Source of the DNA: Thalassotalea_F euphylliae
Lineage (GTDB): Bacteria; Pseudomonadota; Gammaproteobacteria; Enterobacterales; Alteromonadaceae
DNA: 64,000 bases
Direction: 5' to 3'
Assembly: GCF_042682785.1 (NCBI RefSeq)
Contig: NZ_JBHUIB010000003.1
Span: forward strand, 806,001 to 870,000
Position numbers and translations under genes: made by a program. The notes under the pieces are model-generated. The model was given only the letters and a program-made list of their open reading frames with translations. It was not told the DNA's origin and made no database searches. How positions within the stretch are numbered: position 1 is the first letter of the stretch; the number at the start of each line of letters is the position of its first letter. This document shows positions 34,928 to 44,245 of this stretch, piece after piece.

Positions 34928-35593
34928 TTGACAACTAACAAAAGCAAAGCAACGACAAGGGGTAACGGTCAATTTCGACGCAAGGTACGACCAGTTAACA
35001 AAAAGCCCCCTGTCACTCCTGAACAACAAAAAATCGTGTTATTTAACAAGCCTTATGACGTGTTATGTCAATTTACAGACGAACAACAACGTAAAACGTT
35101 AAAAGATTACATCACCATAAAGGATGTATATGCAGCTGGAAGGCTAGATAGAGATAGCGAAGGTCTTTTGCTGCTAACCAATGATGGTAAATTGCAAAAT
35201 CGCATAGCGAGCCCTAAATTCAAAGCCCCTAAAACGTATTGGGTCCAAGTAGAAGGCGCTCCAGATGAATCTTCATTAAATGCATTACGTAACGGTGTAG
35301 AATTAAAAGATGGTTTAACTAAACCAGCAAAAGTAAAGGTAATTCAAGAGCCTAATGTATGGGATCGCGTTCCTCCAATAAGGGAACGAAAAAATATCCC
35401 TACAACGTGGTTAGAAATCATTATAACTGAAGGTAAGAACCGACAAGTAAGAAGAATGACCGCGCATGTTGGCTTCCCTACTCTTAGACTGATTAGATAT
35501 GCAATAGGCGAATATACGCTAAATAATATTGCTAATGGCGAATTTGTTCTTCTTAGTAATTCACACCGTAGTAACGTTAAACACAAGTCCTAG
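34928..35593 (+). CDS. rluE: 23S rRNA pseudouridine synthase RluE
   Basis: A 221-residue RsuA/RluB/RluE-type synthase without an S4 domain. In E. coli RluE modifies U2457 of 23S rRNA. The catalytic Asp is D74 in AAGRLDRDSEGLLLLT, and the C-terminal signature ITEGKNRQVRRMTAHVGFPTLRLIR is intact. It begins with a TTG codon at 34928 and a basic N-terminal tail. No ATG is available upstream of the conserved core. It heads the rluE-nudJ-mnmA-hflD-purB run, as in E. coli. Confidence 0.92.
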   Translation: MTTNKSKATTRGNGQFRRKVRPVNKKPPVTPEQQKIVLFNKPYDVLCQFTDEQQRKTLKDYITIKDVYAAGRLDRDSEGLLLLTNDGKLQNRIASPKFKAPKTYWVQVEGAPDESSLNALRNGVELKDGLTKPAKVKVIQEPNVWDRVPPIRERKNIPTTWLEIIITEGKNRQVRRMTAHVGFPTLRLIRYAIGEYTLNNIANGEFVLLSNSHRSNVKHKS

Positions 35594-35617
35594 TGAAGAG
35601 ACAAAAGAGTTAAAAAC

Positions 35618-36094
35618 ATGATTGAACATGACCACACTCATGGAAAAGAACAATTTAAACCGAATACTACCGTGGCAGCTGTAGTTCACCATGATGGTAA
35701 ATTTCTATTGGTAGAAGAACGTGAAAACGGTAAAACCGTTTTTAACCAGCCAGCGGGTCATTTAGAGGCAAACGAAAATCTCGAAACAGCGGTAAAGCGA
35801 GAACTGACTGAAGAAACGGGCTTATCACTTTCCCCACATTATATCTCAGGCATTTACTATTTTCATCGCCCTGAATTTGGCTTGTATTTCCTTCGATTTA
35901 GCTTCGTATTTGAGGCTTCAGAGTGTTTTTCGACCTCCCCTCAAGATGCAGATATTGTCGCTTGCCATTGGCTTACATTAGAGGAAATTAAAGCGAAAAA
36001 AGCACAATTAAGAAGCTCTATGGTACTGGACTGCATACATGATTATTTAGCAGGTCAAAAAGTACCACTCTCAACAATAAAAAGTAACCTTTAG
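35618..36094 (+). CDS. nudJ: Nudix phosphatase NudJ
   Basis: A 158-residue Nudix hydrolase. The box is complete: G47, E53, R61, E62, E65, E66, G68. E. coli NudJ (153 residues) dephosphorylates HMP-PP and various nucleoside tri- and diphosphates. Identity as NudJ rests on both similarity and position between rluE and mnmA. It follows rluE by 24 bp. Confidence 0.9.
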   Translation: MIEHDHTHGKEQFKPNTTVAAVVHHDGKFLLVEERENGKTVFNQPAGHLEANENLETAVKRELTEETGLSLSPHYISGIYYFHRPEFGLYFLRFSFVFEASECFSTSPQDADIVACHWLTLEEIKAKKAQLRSSMVLDCIHDYLAGQKVPLSTIKSNL

Positions 36095-36163
36095 CTACTA
36101 TTCCGGTACATTTCACTGTGCTATAATTCGGCGCCTTTTTTCTATAGTGGTCAAAGAGTTTTA

Positions 36164-37321
36164 ATGTCGTTAAACGAAAATTCATCGATGGATAATTCAC
36201 CAGTCAGCAAAGCGCCGGAAGATACGCGCGTGATTGTTGGTATGTCTGGTGGTGTAGATTCTTCAGTTTCAGCTTACTTGTTACAAAAACAAGGCTATCA
36301 AGTTGAAGGCTTGTTTATGAAAAACTGGGAAGAAGATGACACGGATGAATACTGCGCTGCAGCTGACGATTTGAAAGACGCGCAAGCGGTATGTGAAAAG
36401 TTAGGCATTAAATTACACACCATTAATTTTGCTACAGAATATTGGGACAATGTATTCGAGTATTTTCTTGCTGAGTACAAAGCAGGTAGAACGCCTAACC
36501 CCGATATCATGTGTAATAAAGAAATTAAATTCAAAGCTTTCTTAGAATTTGCTTGTGAAGACTTAGGCGCGGATTATATTGCGACTGGCCACTATGTGCG
36601 CCGTGCCTTCCTTCAAGATCACGAGGGCCATGGGAAATGGCATATGATTCGTGGTTTAGATAACAACAAAGATCAAAGCTACTTTCTTTACACATTAAGC
36701 CACAAACAAGTGGGTCAAACGTTATTTCCAGTGGGCGATATTGAGAAGCCAGAAGTTCGTGCTATTGCAGAAGAAGCAGGCCTTATTACGCACAATAAAA
36801 AGGACAGTACAGGTATCTGTTTTATTGGTGAACGTAAATTTAAAGACTTTCTTCAGAAATTTTTACCTGCACAACCGGGCAAAATTGAATCGGCTGAGGG
36901 TGATGTTGTTGGCGACCACGATGGCTTGATGTATCACACCCTTGGCCAACGAAAAGGTCTTAGAATTGGTGGCCTAGCCAATGCGGGTGACGAGCCTTGG
37001 TATGTTGTAGACAAAGATTTGACTCGAAACGTACTTGTTGTTGGTCAAGGTCATAACCACCCTCGCCTTTTTTCTAAAGGTTTGGTTGCCAACCAACTGC
37101 ATTGGGTTAGTCGCGATGACATTACCCAGCCTTTCAAATGCACCGTAAAAACACGTTACCGCCAAACGGATGTAGAATGTACCGTTACACCGTTAGAAAA
37201 TGGCGAGTTTGAAATCCTTTTTGAAGAGCAGCAAAGTTCTGTAACACCAGGCCAATCAGTCGTGTTTTACCAAGACGATGTGTGTTTAGGTGGTGGCATA
37301 ATCAATACATTGATTCGTTAA
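36164..37321 (+). CDS. mnmA: tRNA-specific 2-thiouridylase MnmA
   Basis: A 385-residue enzyme that thiolates U34 in tRNA-Lys, -Glu and -Gln. The PP-loop is SGGVDSS at 28-34. Catalytic cysteines are C117 in NPDIMCNKEIKF and C219 in STGICFIGERKF. The N-terminus is about 15 residues longer than E. coli MnmA; an alternative ATG at 36188 would shorten it. GAG six nt before the first ATG supports 36164. It is followed by hflD after 4 bp. Confidence 0.96.
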   Translation: MSLNENSSMDNSPVSKAPEDTRVIVGMSGGVDSSVSAYLLQKQGYQVEGLFMKNWEEDDTDEYCAAADDLKDAQAVCEKLGIKLHTINFATEYWDNVFEYFLAEYKAGRTPNPDIMCNKEIKFKAFLEFACEDLGADYIATGHYVRRAFLQDHEGHGKWHMIRGLDNNKDQSYFLYTLSHKQVGQTLFPVGDIEKPEVRAIAEEAGLITHNKKDSTGICFIGERKFKDFLQKFLPAQPGKIESAEGDVVGDHDGLMYHTLGQRKGLRIGGLANAGDEPWYVVDKDLTRNVLVVGQGHNHPRLFSKGLVANQLHWVSRDDITQPFKCTVKTRYRQTDVECTVTPLENGEFEILFEEQQSSVTPGQSVVFYQDDVCLGGGIINTLIR

Positions 37322-37325
37322 TTAT

Positions 37326-37943
37326 ATGAGAGAACAAACCTTAACCTTTGCGGCAATTTGCCAAATTGCCAGTATGGTTCAAAAAATTGCGAGAAATGGT
37401 TCTACTGATGAGCAGCAACTAGACACGATGTTGCGCTCTATCATCAATACTTCTCCTGAAAATACATTAGCGGTGTACGGCGGCGAGTTAGCTAACGTAA
37501 AGCAAGGTTTAGAGATTGTTGTTAATCACCTTGGTGATGAAAACAAACAAAAAGACCCTGAACTAACACGCTACATTGTGAGCCTACTTAACTTAGAGCG
37601 CCGATTAACCAAAAACAAAAAGCAACTGGCTGCCCTTGGCCAAAGAATTGAGCAGGCACAACGTCAAACAGAACACTACGAGATTAATAGCAGCACTTTA
37701 CTTGCTAGTTTTGCGGGTATTTATAGTGACCTTATTAGTCCGCTTGGTGCTCGTATTCAAGTCGCTGGAGAGCCAGCCATTCTGAAACAAGAATCTAATC
37801 AGCATAAAATTCGAAGCCTGCTATTAGCAGGTATTCGAAGCGCTGTGCTATGGCGCCAGGTTGATGGCAAAAGAAGAAATATTCTGTTTTCGCGCACGAA
37901 AATACTGCAGTGTGCTAAACAATTACTGAACGAAATTTATTAA
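37326..37943 (+). CDS. hflD: High frequency lysogenization protein HflD homologue
   Basis: A 205-residue, mostly helical protein of the HflD family. In E. coli it is a membrane-associated protein that binds phage lambda CII; its cellular role is unclear. Patterns such as LTFAAICQIASMVQKIARNG and LERRLTKNK with QQTEHYEI-like segments are family-typical. It lies between mnmA and purB, exactly as in E. coli, with a 4-bp gap upstream. Confidence 0.92.
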   Translation: MREQTLTFAAICQIASMVQKIARNGSTDEQQLDTMLRSIINTSPENTLAVYGGELANVKQGLEIVVNHLGDENKQKDPELTRYIVSLLNLERRLTKNKKQLAALGQRIEQAQRQTEHYEINSSTLLASFAGIYSDLISPLGARIQVAGEPAILKQESNQHKIRSLLLAGIRSAVLWRQVDGKRRNILFSRTKILQCAKQLLNEIY

Positions 37944-37976
37944 TTTTTAGATTAACCCTATTTGTAGGAAACCATT

Positions 37977-39344
37977 ATGGAACTTTCAGCATTAAGTGCA
38001 ATTTCACCAGTAGATGGGCGTTACGGCAGCAAAACAAAGTCGTTACGTCCAATTTTTAGTGAATTTGGATTAATTAAATACCGCGTCACAGTAGAAGTAC
38101 GTTGGTTACAAAAACTGGCAGCGCAAGCTGACATTGCTGAAGTTCCAGCATTTTCTGAAGACGCAAATGCTGTTTTAGATGCAATCGTTGCAAACTTCTC
38201 TGAAGAAGATGCAATGCGAGTTAAAACGATTGAAGCAACCACAAACCATGACGTTAAAGCGGTAGAGTATTTCTTAAAAGAAAAAATTGCACACAACGCT
38301 GAATTGAATGCTGTGACTGAGTTCATTCACTTTGCTTGTACATCAGAAGATATAAACAATTTATCGCACGGTTTAATGCTTACAGAAGCACGTGACCAAG
38401 TTGTTTTGCCAATTATCGATGAGATCCTAAGCGAAATTAAAAACCTAGCGGTTGAATACAAAACCATCCCTATGATGGCGCGTACTCACGGCCAACCAGC
38501 CTCTCCTACGACTATGGGTAAAGAGATGGCAAATGTTTACGTTCGTTTAAAGCGCCAACGTGACCAAATTGCTGCGGTAGAAATGCTAGGTAAAATCAAC
38601 GGTGCGGTTGGTAACTACAATGCACACTTATCAGCATACCCTAATGTTGATTGGCACACTTTCTCTAATGAGTTTGTAACTTCATTAGGATTAACGTGGA
38701 ATGCGTTTACAACACAAATTGAACCACACGACTACATTGCCGAGCTATTTGATGCCGTTGCACGCTTCAATACCATCTTAATTGACTTTGATCGTGACGT
38801 TTGGGGCTATATTGCTTTAGGTCACTTCAAGCAAAAGACTGTTGCTGGTGAAATTGGTTCTTCAACCATGCCTCACAAAGTTAACCCTATTGATTTTGAA
38901 AACTCAGAAGGTAACTTAGGCATTGCAAATGCACTATTTGCTCACTTAGCACAAAAACTACCAGTTTCTCGCTGGCAGCGTGACCTGACGGACTCTACTG
39001 TGCTTCGTAACTTGGGTGTTGGTTTCGGTCACTCACTAATTGCTTACGCTGCGACACTAAAAGGTATCAGTAAGTTACAAGTAAATGCAGATAGCTTAGC
39101 GAATGAGTTAGACCAAAACTGGGAGCTACTTGCAGAGCCAATTCAAACAGTTATGCGCCGCTACGGTATTGAAAAGCCATACGAAAAACTTAAAGAACTT
39201 ACGCGCGGTAAACGTGTTAACGCTGAAGTTATGCGTGAATTCGTAGCAGGTTTAGATATGCCAGAAAGTGCTAAAGCAGAATTAGCAGAGCTTACACCAG
39301 CTTCGTACATCGGCCGTGCTATTGCATTTATTGATGAGCTATAG
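37977..39344 (+). CDS. purB: Adenylosuccinate lyase
   Basis: A 455-residue enzyme acting twice in purine synthesis, on SAICAR and on adenylosuccinate. General acid H171 lies in RTHGQPASP. The mobile signature loop GSSTMPHKVNPIDFE starts at 294 and contains the catalytic S295. The length and both residue numbers match E. coli PurB. AGGA seven nt upstream supports the start. A UUCG-loop terminator follows. Confidence 0.97.
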   Translation: MELSALSAISPVDGRYGSKTKSLRPIFSEFGLIKYRVTVEVRWLQKLAAQADIAEVPAFSEDANAVLDAIVANFSEEDAMRVKTIEATTNHDVKAVEYFLKEKIAHNAELNAVTEFIHFACTSEDINNLSHGLMLTEARDQVVLPIIDEILSEIKNLAVEYKTIPMMARTHGQPASPTTMGKEMANVYVRLKRQRDQIAAVEMLGKINGAVGNYNAHLSAYPNVDWHTFSNEFVTSLGLTWNAFTTQIEPHDYIAELFDAVARFNTILIDFDRDVWGYIALGHFKQKTVAGEIGSSTMPHKVNPIDFENSEGNLGIANALFAHLAQKLPVSRWQRDLTDSTVLRNLGVGFGHSLIAYAATLKGISKLQVNADSLANELDQNWELLAEPIQTVMRRYGIEKPYEKLKELTRGKRVNAEVMREFVAGLDMPESAKAELAELTPASYIGRAIAFIDEL

Positions 39345-39360
39345 CCAGTAAGCATTGTAT

Positions 39361-39388
39361 AAAAAGAAGACTTCGGTCTTCTTTTTTT
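39361..39388 (+). terminator. UUCG-loop terminator of purB
   Basis: An 11-bp stem (AAAAAGAAGAC at 39361-39371) is closed by the C(UUCG)G tetraloop and followed by seven Ts. It is a strong intrinsic terminator. Confidence 0.92.
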
Positions 39389-39452
39389 GTGCCTACAATT
39401 TATATCTATCGAATAAAAGAACCGAATACAGTTAATTAAGGTTGTTCACATT

Positions 39453-40595
39453 ATGTATACCGTAAACTGGGGCGAACTAACGCCAGAAAAATTTCTAGAA
39501 GAATATTGGCAGAAAAAGCCACTGCTTATAAAAGCAGGCTTTGAAAACTTTGAAGATCCGTTATCAGCAGATGAATTGGCGGGTCTGGCTATGGAAGAAG
39601 AATTAGAGTCTCGTATTATTTCAAATAACCAAAATACGTGGAATGTATCACATGGACCGTTTGAAGACTTTTCAACCTTTGGTGAAAACAACTGGACATT
39701 ACTTGTGCAGGCAGTAAACAATTGGTCTGAAGCCACAGGACAGTTATTGAAGCCGTTTCAATTTATACCAAACTGGCGCATTGACGACGTGATGGTGAGT
39801 TTCTCAACGCCAGGCGGAGGTGTTGGGCCTCATTTAGACCAATACGATGTATTTATTATTCAGGGTGAAGGCAAACGTCACTGGAAAGTTGGACTACCTG
39901 ATGCGTCCCTGGAGCAGCTGCTTCCACATGAAGACCTAAAGCAAGTTTCAGCATTTAAACCAGTGATAGACGCTATTACTGAGCCTGGTGATATTTTATA
40001 CATACCGCCCAACCATCCCCATGATGGTAGCGCTATTGATAATTCTTTAAATTATTCTGTCGGCTTTCAAGCCCCTAATAGCCAAGAGTTAATTTCCGCA
40101 CTAGCAGACGTATTCATTGATAGAAATATTGGTGAACAACGAGTTGATGATAAAGACAGACAAAAAACAGCATCACCTGAAACGCTGACAAAAAAAGACA
40201 TTTCAAAGCTACAAAATTTCTTAATCAGTGAAATAAACGATGACAACTTGATGAGCGATATGCTGGCTAGTTTTCTCACCCGTAATCATCACGCGCTAGA
40301 AATATTAATGCCAGTCAATCCTTTCACTGAAGGAAGTGTTGTTGAATACCTTAAAGATCCTGAAATATTTGTACGCCCAGTTTTAGGGATTAAAGTACTG
40401 ATAAACGAACAAAATGGTGATCTTTATATTAACGGTGATCGGGTTGCATTAACGGATGAAACGAAAGAATTAGGTATTCTTTTGGCTAAAAACCAGCCTT
40501 TGACAGCAGAAATATTAAAAAGTTCACTGGATTGTTTGATTAATGTACAGTTGTTAACTAGTGTTTTAAATATGGGGTATTGGTATATAGATTAG
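39453..40595 (+). CDS. roxA: Ribosomal protein uL16 arginine 3-hydroxylase RoxA (YcfD)
   Basis: A 380-residue JmjC-type 2-oxoglutarate/Fe(II) oxygenase that hydroxylates an Arg of ribosomal protein uL16. The iron ligands are H127 and D129 in GPHLDQYDVFIIQG and H190 in PPNHPHDG. The N-terminal EYWQKKPLLIKAGFENF and the C-terminal winged-helix region follow E. coli YcfD (373 residues). It depends on oxygen, so growth at low O2 would limit the modification. A GNAT gene follows after 4 bp. Confidence 0.93.
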   Translation: MYTVNWGELTPEKFLEEYWQKKPLLIKAGFENFEDPLSADELAGLAMEEELESRIISNNQNTWNVSHGPFEDFSTFGENNWTLLVQAVNNWSEATGQLLKPFQFIPNWRIDDVMVSFSTPGGGVGPHLDQYDVFIIQGEGKRHWKVGLPDASLEQLLPHEDLKQVSAFKPVIDAITEPGDILYIPPNHPHDGSAIDNSLNYSVGFQAPNSQELISALADVFIDRNIGEQRVDDKDRQKTASPETLTKKDISKLQNFLISEINDDNLMSDMLASFLTRNHHALEILMPVNPFTEGSVVEYLKDPEIFVRPVLGIKVLINEQNGDLYINGDRVALTDETKELGILLAKNQPLTAEILKSSLDCLINVQLLTSVLNMGYWYID

Positions 40596-40599
40596 GGAA

Positions 40600-41061
40600 A
40601 TGCATTACAGCGTTAGCAGAGTTTCTTGGCAGCACGCAGCACCTCTTTTAAAAACAGTACGAGAGCGCGTTTTTATTTGTGAACATCGCATACCAAAGCG
40701 AATAGAGTTTGATCGTAAAGACAGACAAGCCATTCATATGCTTGTCTGTGACGACGAGAGCCAAGAGCCTGTTGCCACAGGAAGAATATTACCTTCCGGC
40801 GAAATTGGTCGTATAGCGGTTATTCGAGAATATCGAAAAAAACAACTCGATAATATTGTTATTAAAGGTCTCATCAAAATAGCAAAAGATTTGGAGCTTT
40901 CCGAAATTTTTATCTACAGCCCATTAGAAGCCGTAGATTACTTCTCTCGAAACAATTTTTATCCGGTTGGTTCAGTGTTTATGGAAGCAGGACTTCCCAA
41001 GCAAAGAATGGCATGTCCAATTGAACAAGTAACACCTAAAAAGTGTTACTTGAGCCATTAA
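40600..41061 (+). CDS. GNAT family N-acetyltransferase
   Basis: A 153-residue acetyltransferase-fold protein. VRERVFICEHRIPKRIEFDRKD at about 20-41 is the typical start of the ElaA/YjcF-like subgroup. The acetyl-CoA region is IGRIAVIREYRKKQLDNIVI (about 66-86), though the usual RxxGxG/A motif is degraded to YRKKQLD. The acceptor is unknown. It starts 4 bp after roxA, so the two are probably cotranscribed. Confidence 0.75.
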   Translation: MHYSVSRVSWQHAAPLLKTVRERVFICEHRIPKRIEFDRKDRQAIHMLVCDDESQEPVATGRILPSGEIGRIAVIREYRKKQLDNIVIKGLIKIAKDLELSEIFIYSPLEAVDYFSRNNFYPVGSVFMEAGLPKQRMACPIEQVTPKKCYLSH

Positions 41062-41075
41062 CAAGTCGCTTGCTA

Positions 41076-41483
41076 TCAAGTTCCGTCCCAAATAACCTCA
41101 TCTTCAAATAATCGATAAAGGGCGTCGGCCTTATCCTCTAGTGAAACGCCTAACTTGCGCTGCATCTCATCATTACTGCTACGTAGTTTGTCCGCTTGTA
41201 ACTGCCACTTCAGTGAAAAATGCCGTAACGCTTCACGGGCTTCTGGTGCGGTCTCTACATTGACATGATCACTGGGAATGTTACCGCTAATAACCCAATA
41301 TCCATTTTGTCTTTTATCTTCAATGTGCCAGACCGAAACTATCGGCACAACATACCGACTCAGTCGCTCTTTAACCTGAGTGTCTACAATACCTTTACCC
41401 GCTAGATATTTAATTGCAGCGAGGTGTTGCTCCCGTATCCAAACGACTTTTTGTTCTTTAGAAATATACTCGTTGTTTTCCAT
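41076..41483 (-). CDS. DUF4826-like protein, unknown function
   Basis: A 135-residue soluble protein. The pattern VVWIREQHLAAIKYLAGKGI, then SVWHIEDKRQNGYWVISGNIPSDHV and ARE--RHFSLKWQLQAD, matches what I recall of family DUF4826. No catalytic motif is evident. It runs on the minus strand, convergent to the GNAT gene (14-bp gap) and divergent from leucine dehydrogenase. Confidence 0.6.
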   Translation of the reverse strand: MENNEYISKEQKVVWIREQHLAAIKYLAGKGIVDTQVKERLSRYVVPIVSVWHIEDKRQNGYWVISGNIPSDHVNVETAPEAREALRHFSLKWQLQADKLRSSNDEMQRKLGVSLEDKADALYRLFEDEVIWDGT

Positions 41484-41577
41484 ATCTTTACCCTACTTTG
41501 TAGGTGCTGGTGAAAGATTACACCTTGTATTTATATGTGAACACTTTACGCGAAATGAATTACTGTAATGTTATAGA

Positions 41578-41593
41578 TTGACGTTTACGTAAA
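41578..41593. promoter_or_regulatory. Candidate LiuR operator upstream of leucine dehydrogenase
   Basis: TTGACGTTTACGTAAA is a 16-bp imperfect palindrome (TTkACGTwwACGTmAA). It closely resembles the motif I recall for LiuR, the MerR-type regulator of branched-chain amino acid breakdown in gammaproteobacteria. It lies 12 bp upstream of the candidate -35 box of the leucine dehydrogenase promoter. Confidence 0.45.
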
Positions 41594-41605
41594 TGATAAT
41601 GTGCG

Positions 41606-41633
41606 CTGACATTTATTACAGCAACGCTATATT
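41606..41633 (+). promoter_or_regulatory. Candidate leucine dehydrogenase promoter
   Basis: CTGACA (41606-41611) and TATATT (41628-41633) are 16 bp apart, each matching five of six sigma70 consensus bases. They lie about 80 bp before the GTG start. Confidence 0.5.
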
Positions 41634-41712
41634 CAGTATATACCAACACTCAAATAATAGAGATGACAAGAAATAAAACTGAGTAGAGCACAACAATCCA
41701 CGGAGACAAACA

Positions 41713-42747
41713 GTGGCTTTTTTTGATTTAGTAGATTTTGACGATCACGAACAGGTTGTATTTTGCAGCGATAAAGAGACAGGTTTAAAAGCAATTATTG
41801 CAGTACATTCAACCAAGCTTGGTGCTGCAGTGGGTGGATGTCGTATGTGGGACTATGCCTCTGACGAAGAAGCATTGGTAGATGTATTGCGTTTATCTCG
41901 CGGTATGACATACAAAAATGCGATGGCAGGCCTTTCTATGGGCGGCGGTAAATCGGTCATTATTGGTGATGCAAAATCAATTAAATCTGAAGCATTATTC
42001 AAAGCATTTGGTCGTGCACTGAACGGTTTAGGTGGACGCTATATCAGTGCAGAAGATGTCAACATTACCACTGGCGACATAGCCATTGCGAATACAGAAA
42101 CACCTTACGTTACTGGCACTGAAGGTAAAAGCGGCAACCCTGCACCATATACAGCATTAGGTACCTACCTTGGTGTTAAAGCAGCTGTAAAACACAAGCT
42201 AAGAAGAGACGATTTAGAAGGCCTTACGGTTGCAGTACAAGGCCTAGGCAGTGTCGGCTTTTACTTATGTGAACACCTTCACAAAGCGGGTGCTAAATTA
42301 GTAGTCACAGATATAAATGAAGATGCTTTGGCTAGAGCAAAAGCTGAGTTTGGTGCTGAAGTTGTTGGCTTAAATGAAATATATGACGTCGATTGTGACA
42401 TTTATTCTCCATGTGCGTTAGGTGCAACCATTAATGACGGAACTATTGATAGAATCAAAGCAAAAGTTATAGCCGGTTGTGCAAATAACCAATTAGCTGA
42501 ACCAAAACATGACCAAGCACTAGTCGATCGTGGCATTTTGTATGCCCCTGACTACGTGATCAATGCCGGTGGTATCATCAACGTGTCTTTTGAAGAAGAC
42601 TATTGTGCAGACAAAGCGACGAGAAAAGTTGAAGAGATTTACGACACGCTTATTGATGTATTTACTAAAGCTGACCAAGAGCAAAAGCCTACAGGTATGG
42701 TGGCAGATGAATTAGCGCGTGAAATTATCGCTCGTGGTGGCAAGTAA
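41713..42747 (+). CDS. ldh: Leucine dehydrogenase (Glu/Leu/Phe/Val dehydrogenase family)
   Basis: A 344-residue NAD-dependent enzyme that deaminates leucine, valine and isoleucine to their 2-oxo acids. Substrate lysine K68 lies in MTYKNAMAGL, and catalytic K80 in MGGGKSVI, at the same numbers as in Bacillus leucine dehydrogenase. The Rossmann motif is QGLGSVG. The start is a GTG with GGAG seven nt upstream. It is a first step in branched-chain amino acid use. The nearby LiuR-like palindrome and promoter suggest induction with that pathway. Confidence 0.92.
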   Translation: MAFFDLVDFDDHEQVVFCSDKETGLKAIIAVHSTKLGAAVGGCRMWDYASDEEALVDVLRLSRGMTYKNAMAGLSMGGGKSVIIGDAKSIKSEALFKAFGRALNGLGGRYISAEDVNITTGDIAIANTETPYVTGTEGKSGNPAPYTALGTYLGVKAAVKHKLRRDDLEGLTVAVQGLGSVGFYLCEHLHKAGAKLVVTDINEDALARAKAEFGAEVVGLNEIYDVDCDIYSPCALGATINDGTIDRIKAKVIAGCANNQLAEPKHDQALVDRGILYAPDYVINAGGIINVSFEEDYCADKATRKVEEIYDTLIDVFTKADQEQKPTGMVADELAREIIARGGK

Positions 42748-42771
42748 CCTGATTAAAATCAAACTATACGT

Positions 42772-42798
42772 AAAAGCCCGCTCTATAGCGGGCTTTTT
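42772..42798 (+). terminator. Terminator of leucine dehydrogenase
   Basis: An 11-bp stem (AAAAGCCCGCT at 42772-42782) pairs with AGCGGGCTTTT at 42787-42797, with a CTAT loop and T-run. Confidence 0.9.
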
Positions 42799-42847
42799 GT
42801 TTATTTTTGGACCAAAATTACGTTAAAGCAACAATCGGACATACCCC

Positions 42848-43090
42848 ATGTCATTAGATATCCTGACATCTTTCTTTGGTTGGATGACCTTAATCAACGT
42901 CGTATTGATTACATTTACCGCGTTAGTACTCATATTTGCCAAAAACACAATAGTAAGAACACACCAAATTTTCTTTTCATTAACCGAAGAAAACCTAGAA
43001 GCCACCTATTTTCGCTATCTCGCCAACTACAAACTCGCGGTATTGGTTTTTAATCTAGTCCCTTACATCGCATTATTATGCATGAGCTAA
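42848..43090 (+). CDS. DUF6868-like small membrane protein
   Basis: An 80-residue protein with two hydrophobic helices (about 12-32 and 61-78) and a central LTEENLEATYFRYLANYKLAVLVFNLVPYIAL. This matches the pattern I recall for DUF6868. Function is unknown. The last 15 bp overlap the 3' end of the convergent metC. No clear Shine-Dalgarno precedes the ATG, but the conserved second half supports a real gene. Confidence 0.65.
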   Translation: MSLDILTSFFGWMTLINVVLITFTALVLIFAKNTIVRTHQIFFSLTEENLEATYFRYLANYKLAVLVFNLVPYIALLCMS

Positions 43091-44245
43091 GCGCTTAAAA
43101 CCTTCTTCAAGATCATGAATCAAATCTTCAACGTCTTCTAAGCCGATATGAACACGGACTAATGGCCCTTGATGAGACCAAGTGGAGGCAGTTCGCATAG
43201 CACCCACATTTTGAACTGCTAATATCAAACTCTCAAAGCCTCCCCAAGAGTACCCCATTTTAAAATGATGCATACCATCTAAAAATGCAGTGATGTTTTT
43301 GACGTAATCAGCCTTTAAAACAAAAGAAAATAAACCATTACTACCGGTAAAGTCGCGTTTAAATACATCGTGACCAGGGCATGATTCAAATGCAGGATGG
43401 AGTATCGTCTCTACTTCTGGACGTTGTGACAACCAAGCTGCAACTTTCAGCGCATTTTCTTGATGTTGTTTCATTCTAACACCGAGCGTTCTAATGCCGC
43501 GAAGCGCTAAATACAAGTCATCCGGCGAGGTACATTGTCCCATCGTGTAACTGTTTTCTCTTAAGGTGGGCCAGTATTCTTCGGTCGCGGTTGCAGTACC
43601 TAACATCACGTCAGAATGACCTACTATATATTTGGTTGCCGCTTGTATCGAAACATCAACACCAAGCTCAAAAGGTTTAAGGTTAACCGCTGCGCCCCAT
43701 GTATTATCTAGTAGAACCATTACGCCATGTTTGTGGGCGACCTCAGCAATTGCAGGAATATCTTGGACTTCCATGGTCAATGAACCAGGCGACTCTGTAA
43801 AAACTAAACGCGTATTTTCTTGAATTAGAGATTCTATATTTTTACCAATAAGAGGATCATAGTAAGTCGTTTCAACGCCAAGCTTTTTGAGCATGTTGTC
43901 ACAAAACGCCCGCGTAGGTTCGTATGCAGTATCAACCATTAAAATATGGTCACCACTGTGAACGAAAGCCAGTATTGCATTGGTAATGGCAGCGGTGCCA
44001 GAAGGATAAAGCGCACAACCTGCCCCTCCCTCAAGCTCAACCATAGCGTCACTGAATGCAAATGACGTACTGGTGCCGCGTCTGCCATAAAAAAGGACCT
44101 GGTTTGCTTTGTTTGCTGTGGCATGTTTCATCTCTTTAACAGAGTCAAAAACCACAGTGGAAGCACGTTGTACGCTCGGATTAACGACACCATTCGTCCA
44201 CTTGCTTGACCTGCCAGCATTTACTATTTTGGTTTGTTCTTTCAT
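43076..44245 (-). CDS. metC: Cystathionine beta-lyase
   Basis: A 389-residue PLP enzyme that splits cystathionine into homocysteine, pyruvate and ammonia in methionine synthesis. The PLP lysine is K205 in AATKYIVGHSDVMLG, D180 lies in LLDNTWGAA, and PSGTAA binds the phosphate. The MetC-type signature YGRRGT is present. The frame extends to a TTG at 44260, but the ATG at 44245 with GGACGAG just before it is the better start. Its 3' end overlaps a small convergent gene by 15 bp. Confidence 0.92.
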   Translation of the reverse strand: MKEQTKIVNAGRSSKWTNGVVNPSVQRASTVVFDSVKEMKHATANKANQVLFYGRRGTSTSFAFSDAMVELEGGAGCALYPSGTAAITNAILAFVHSGDHILMVDTAYEPTRAFCDNMLKKLGVETTYYDPLIGKNIESLIQENTRLVFTESPGSLTMEVQDIPAIAEVAHKHGVMVLLDNTWGAAVNLKPFELGVDVSIQAATKYIVGHSDVMLGTATATEEYWPTLRENSYTMGQCTSPDDLYLALRGIRTLGVRMKQHQENALKVAAWLSQRPEVETILHPAFESCPGHDVFKRDFTGSNGLFSFVLKADYVKNITAFLDGMHHFKMGYSWGGFESLILAVQNVGAMRTASTWSHQGPLVRVHIGLEDVEDLIHDLEEGFKRLAHA

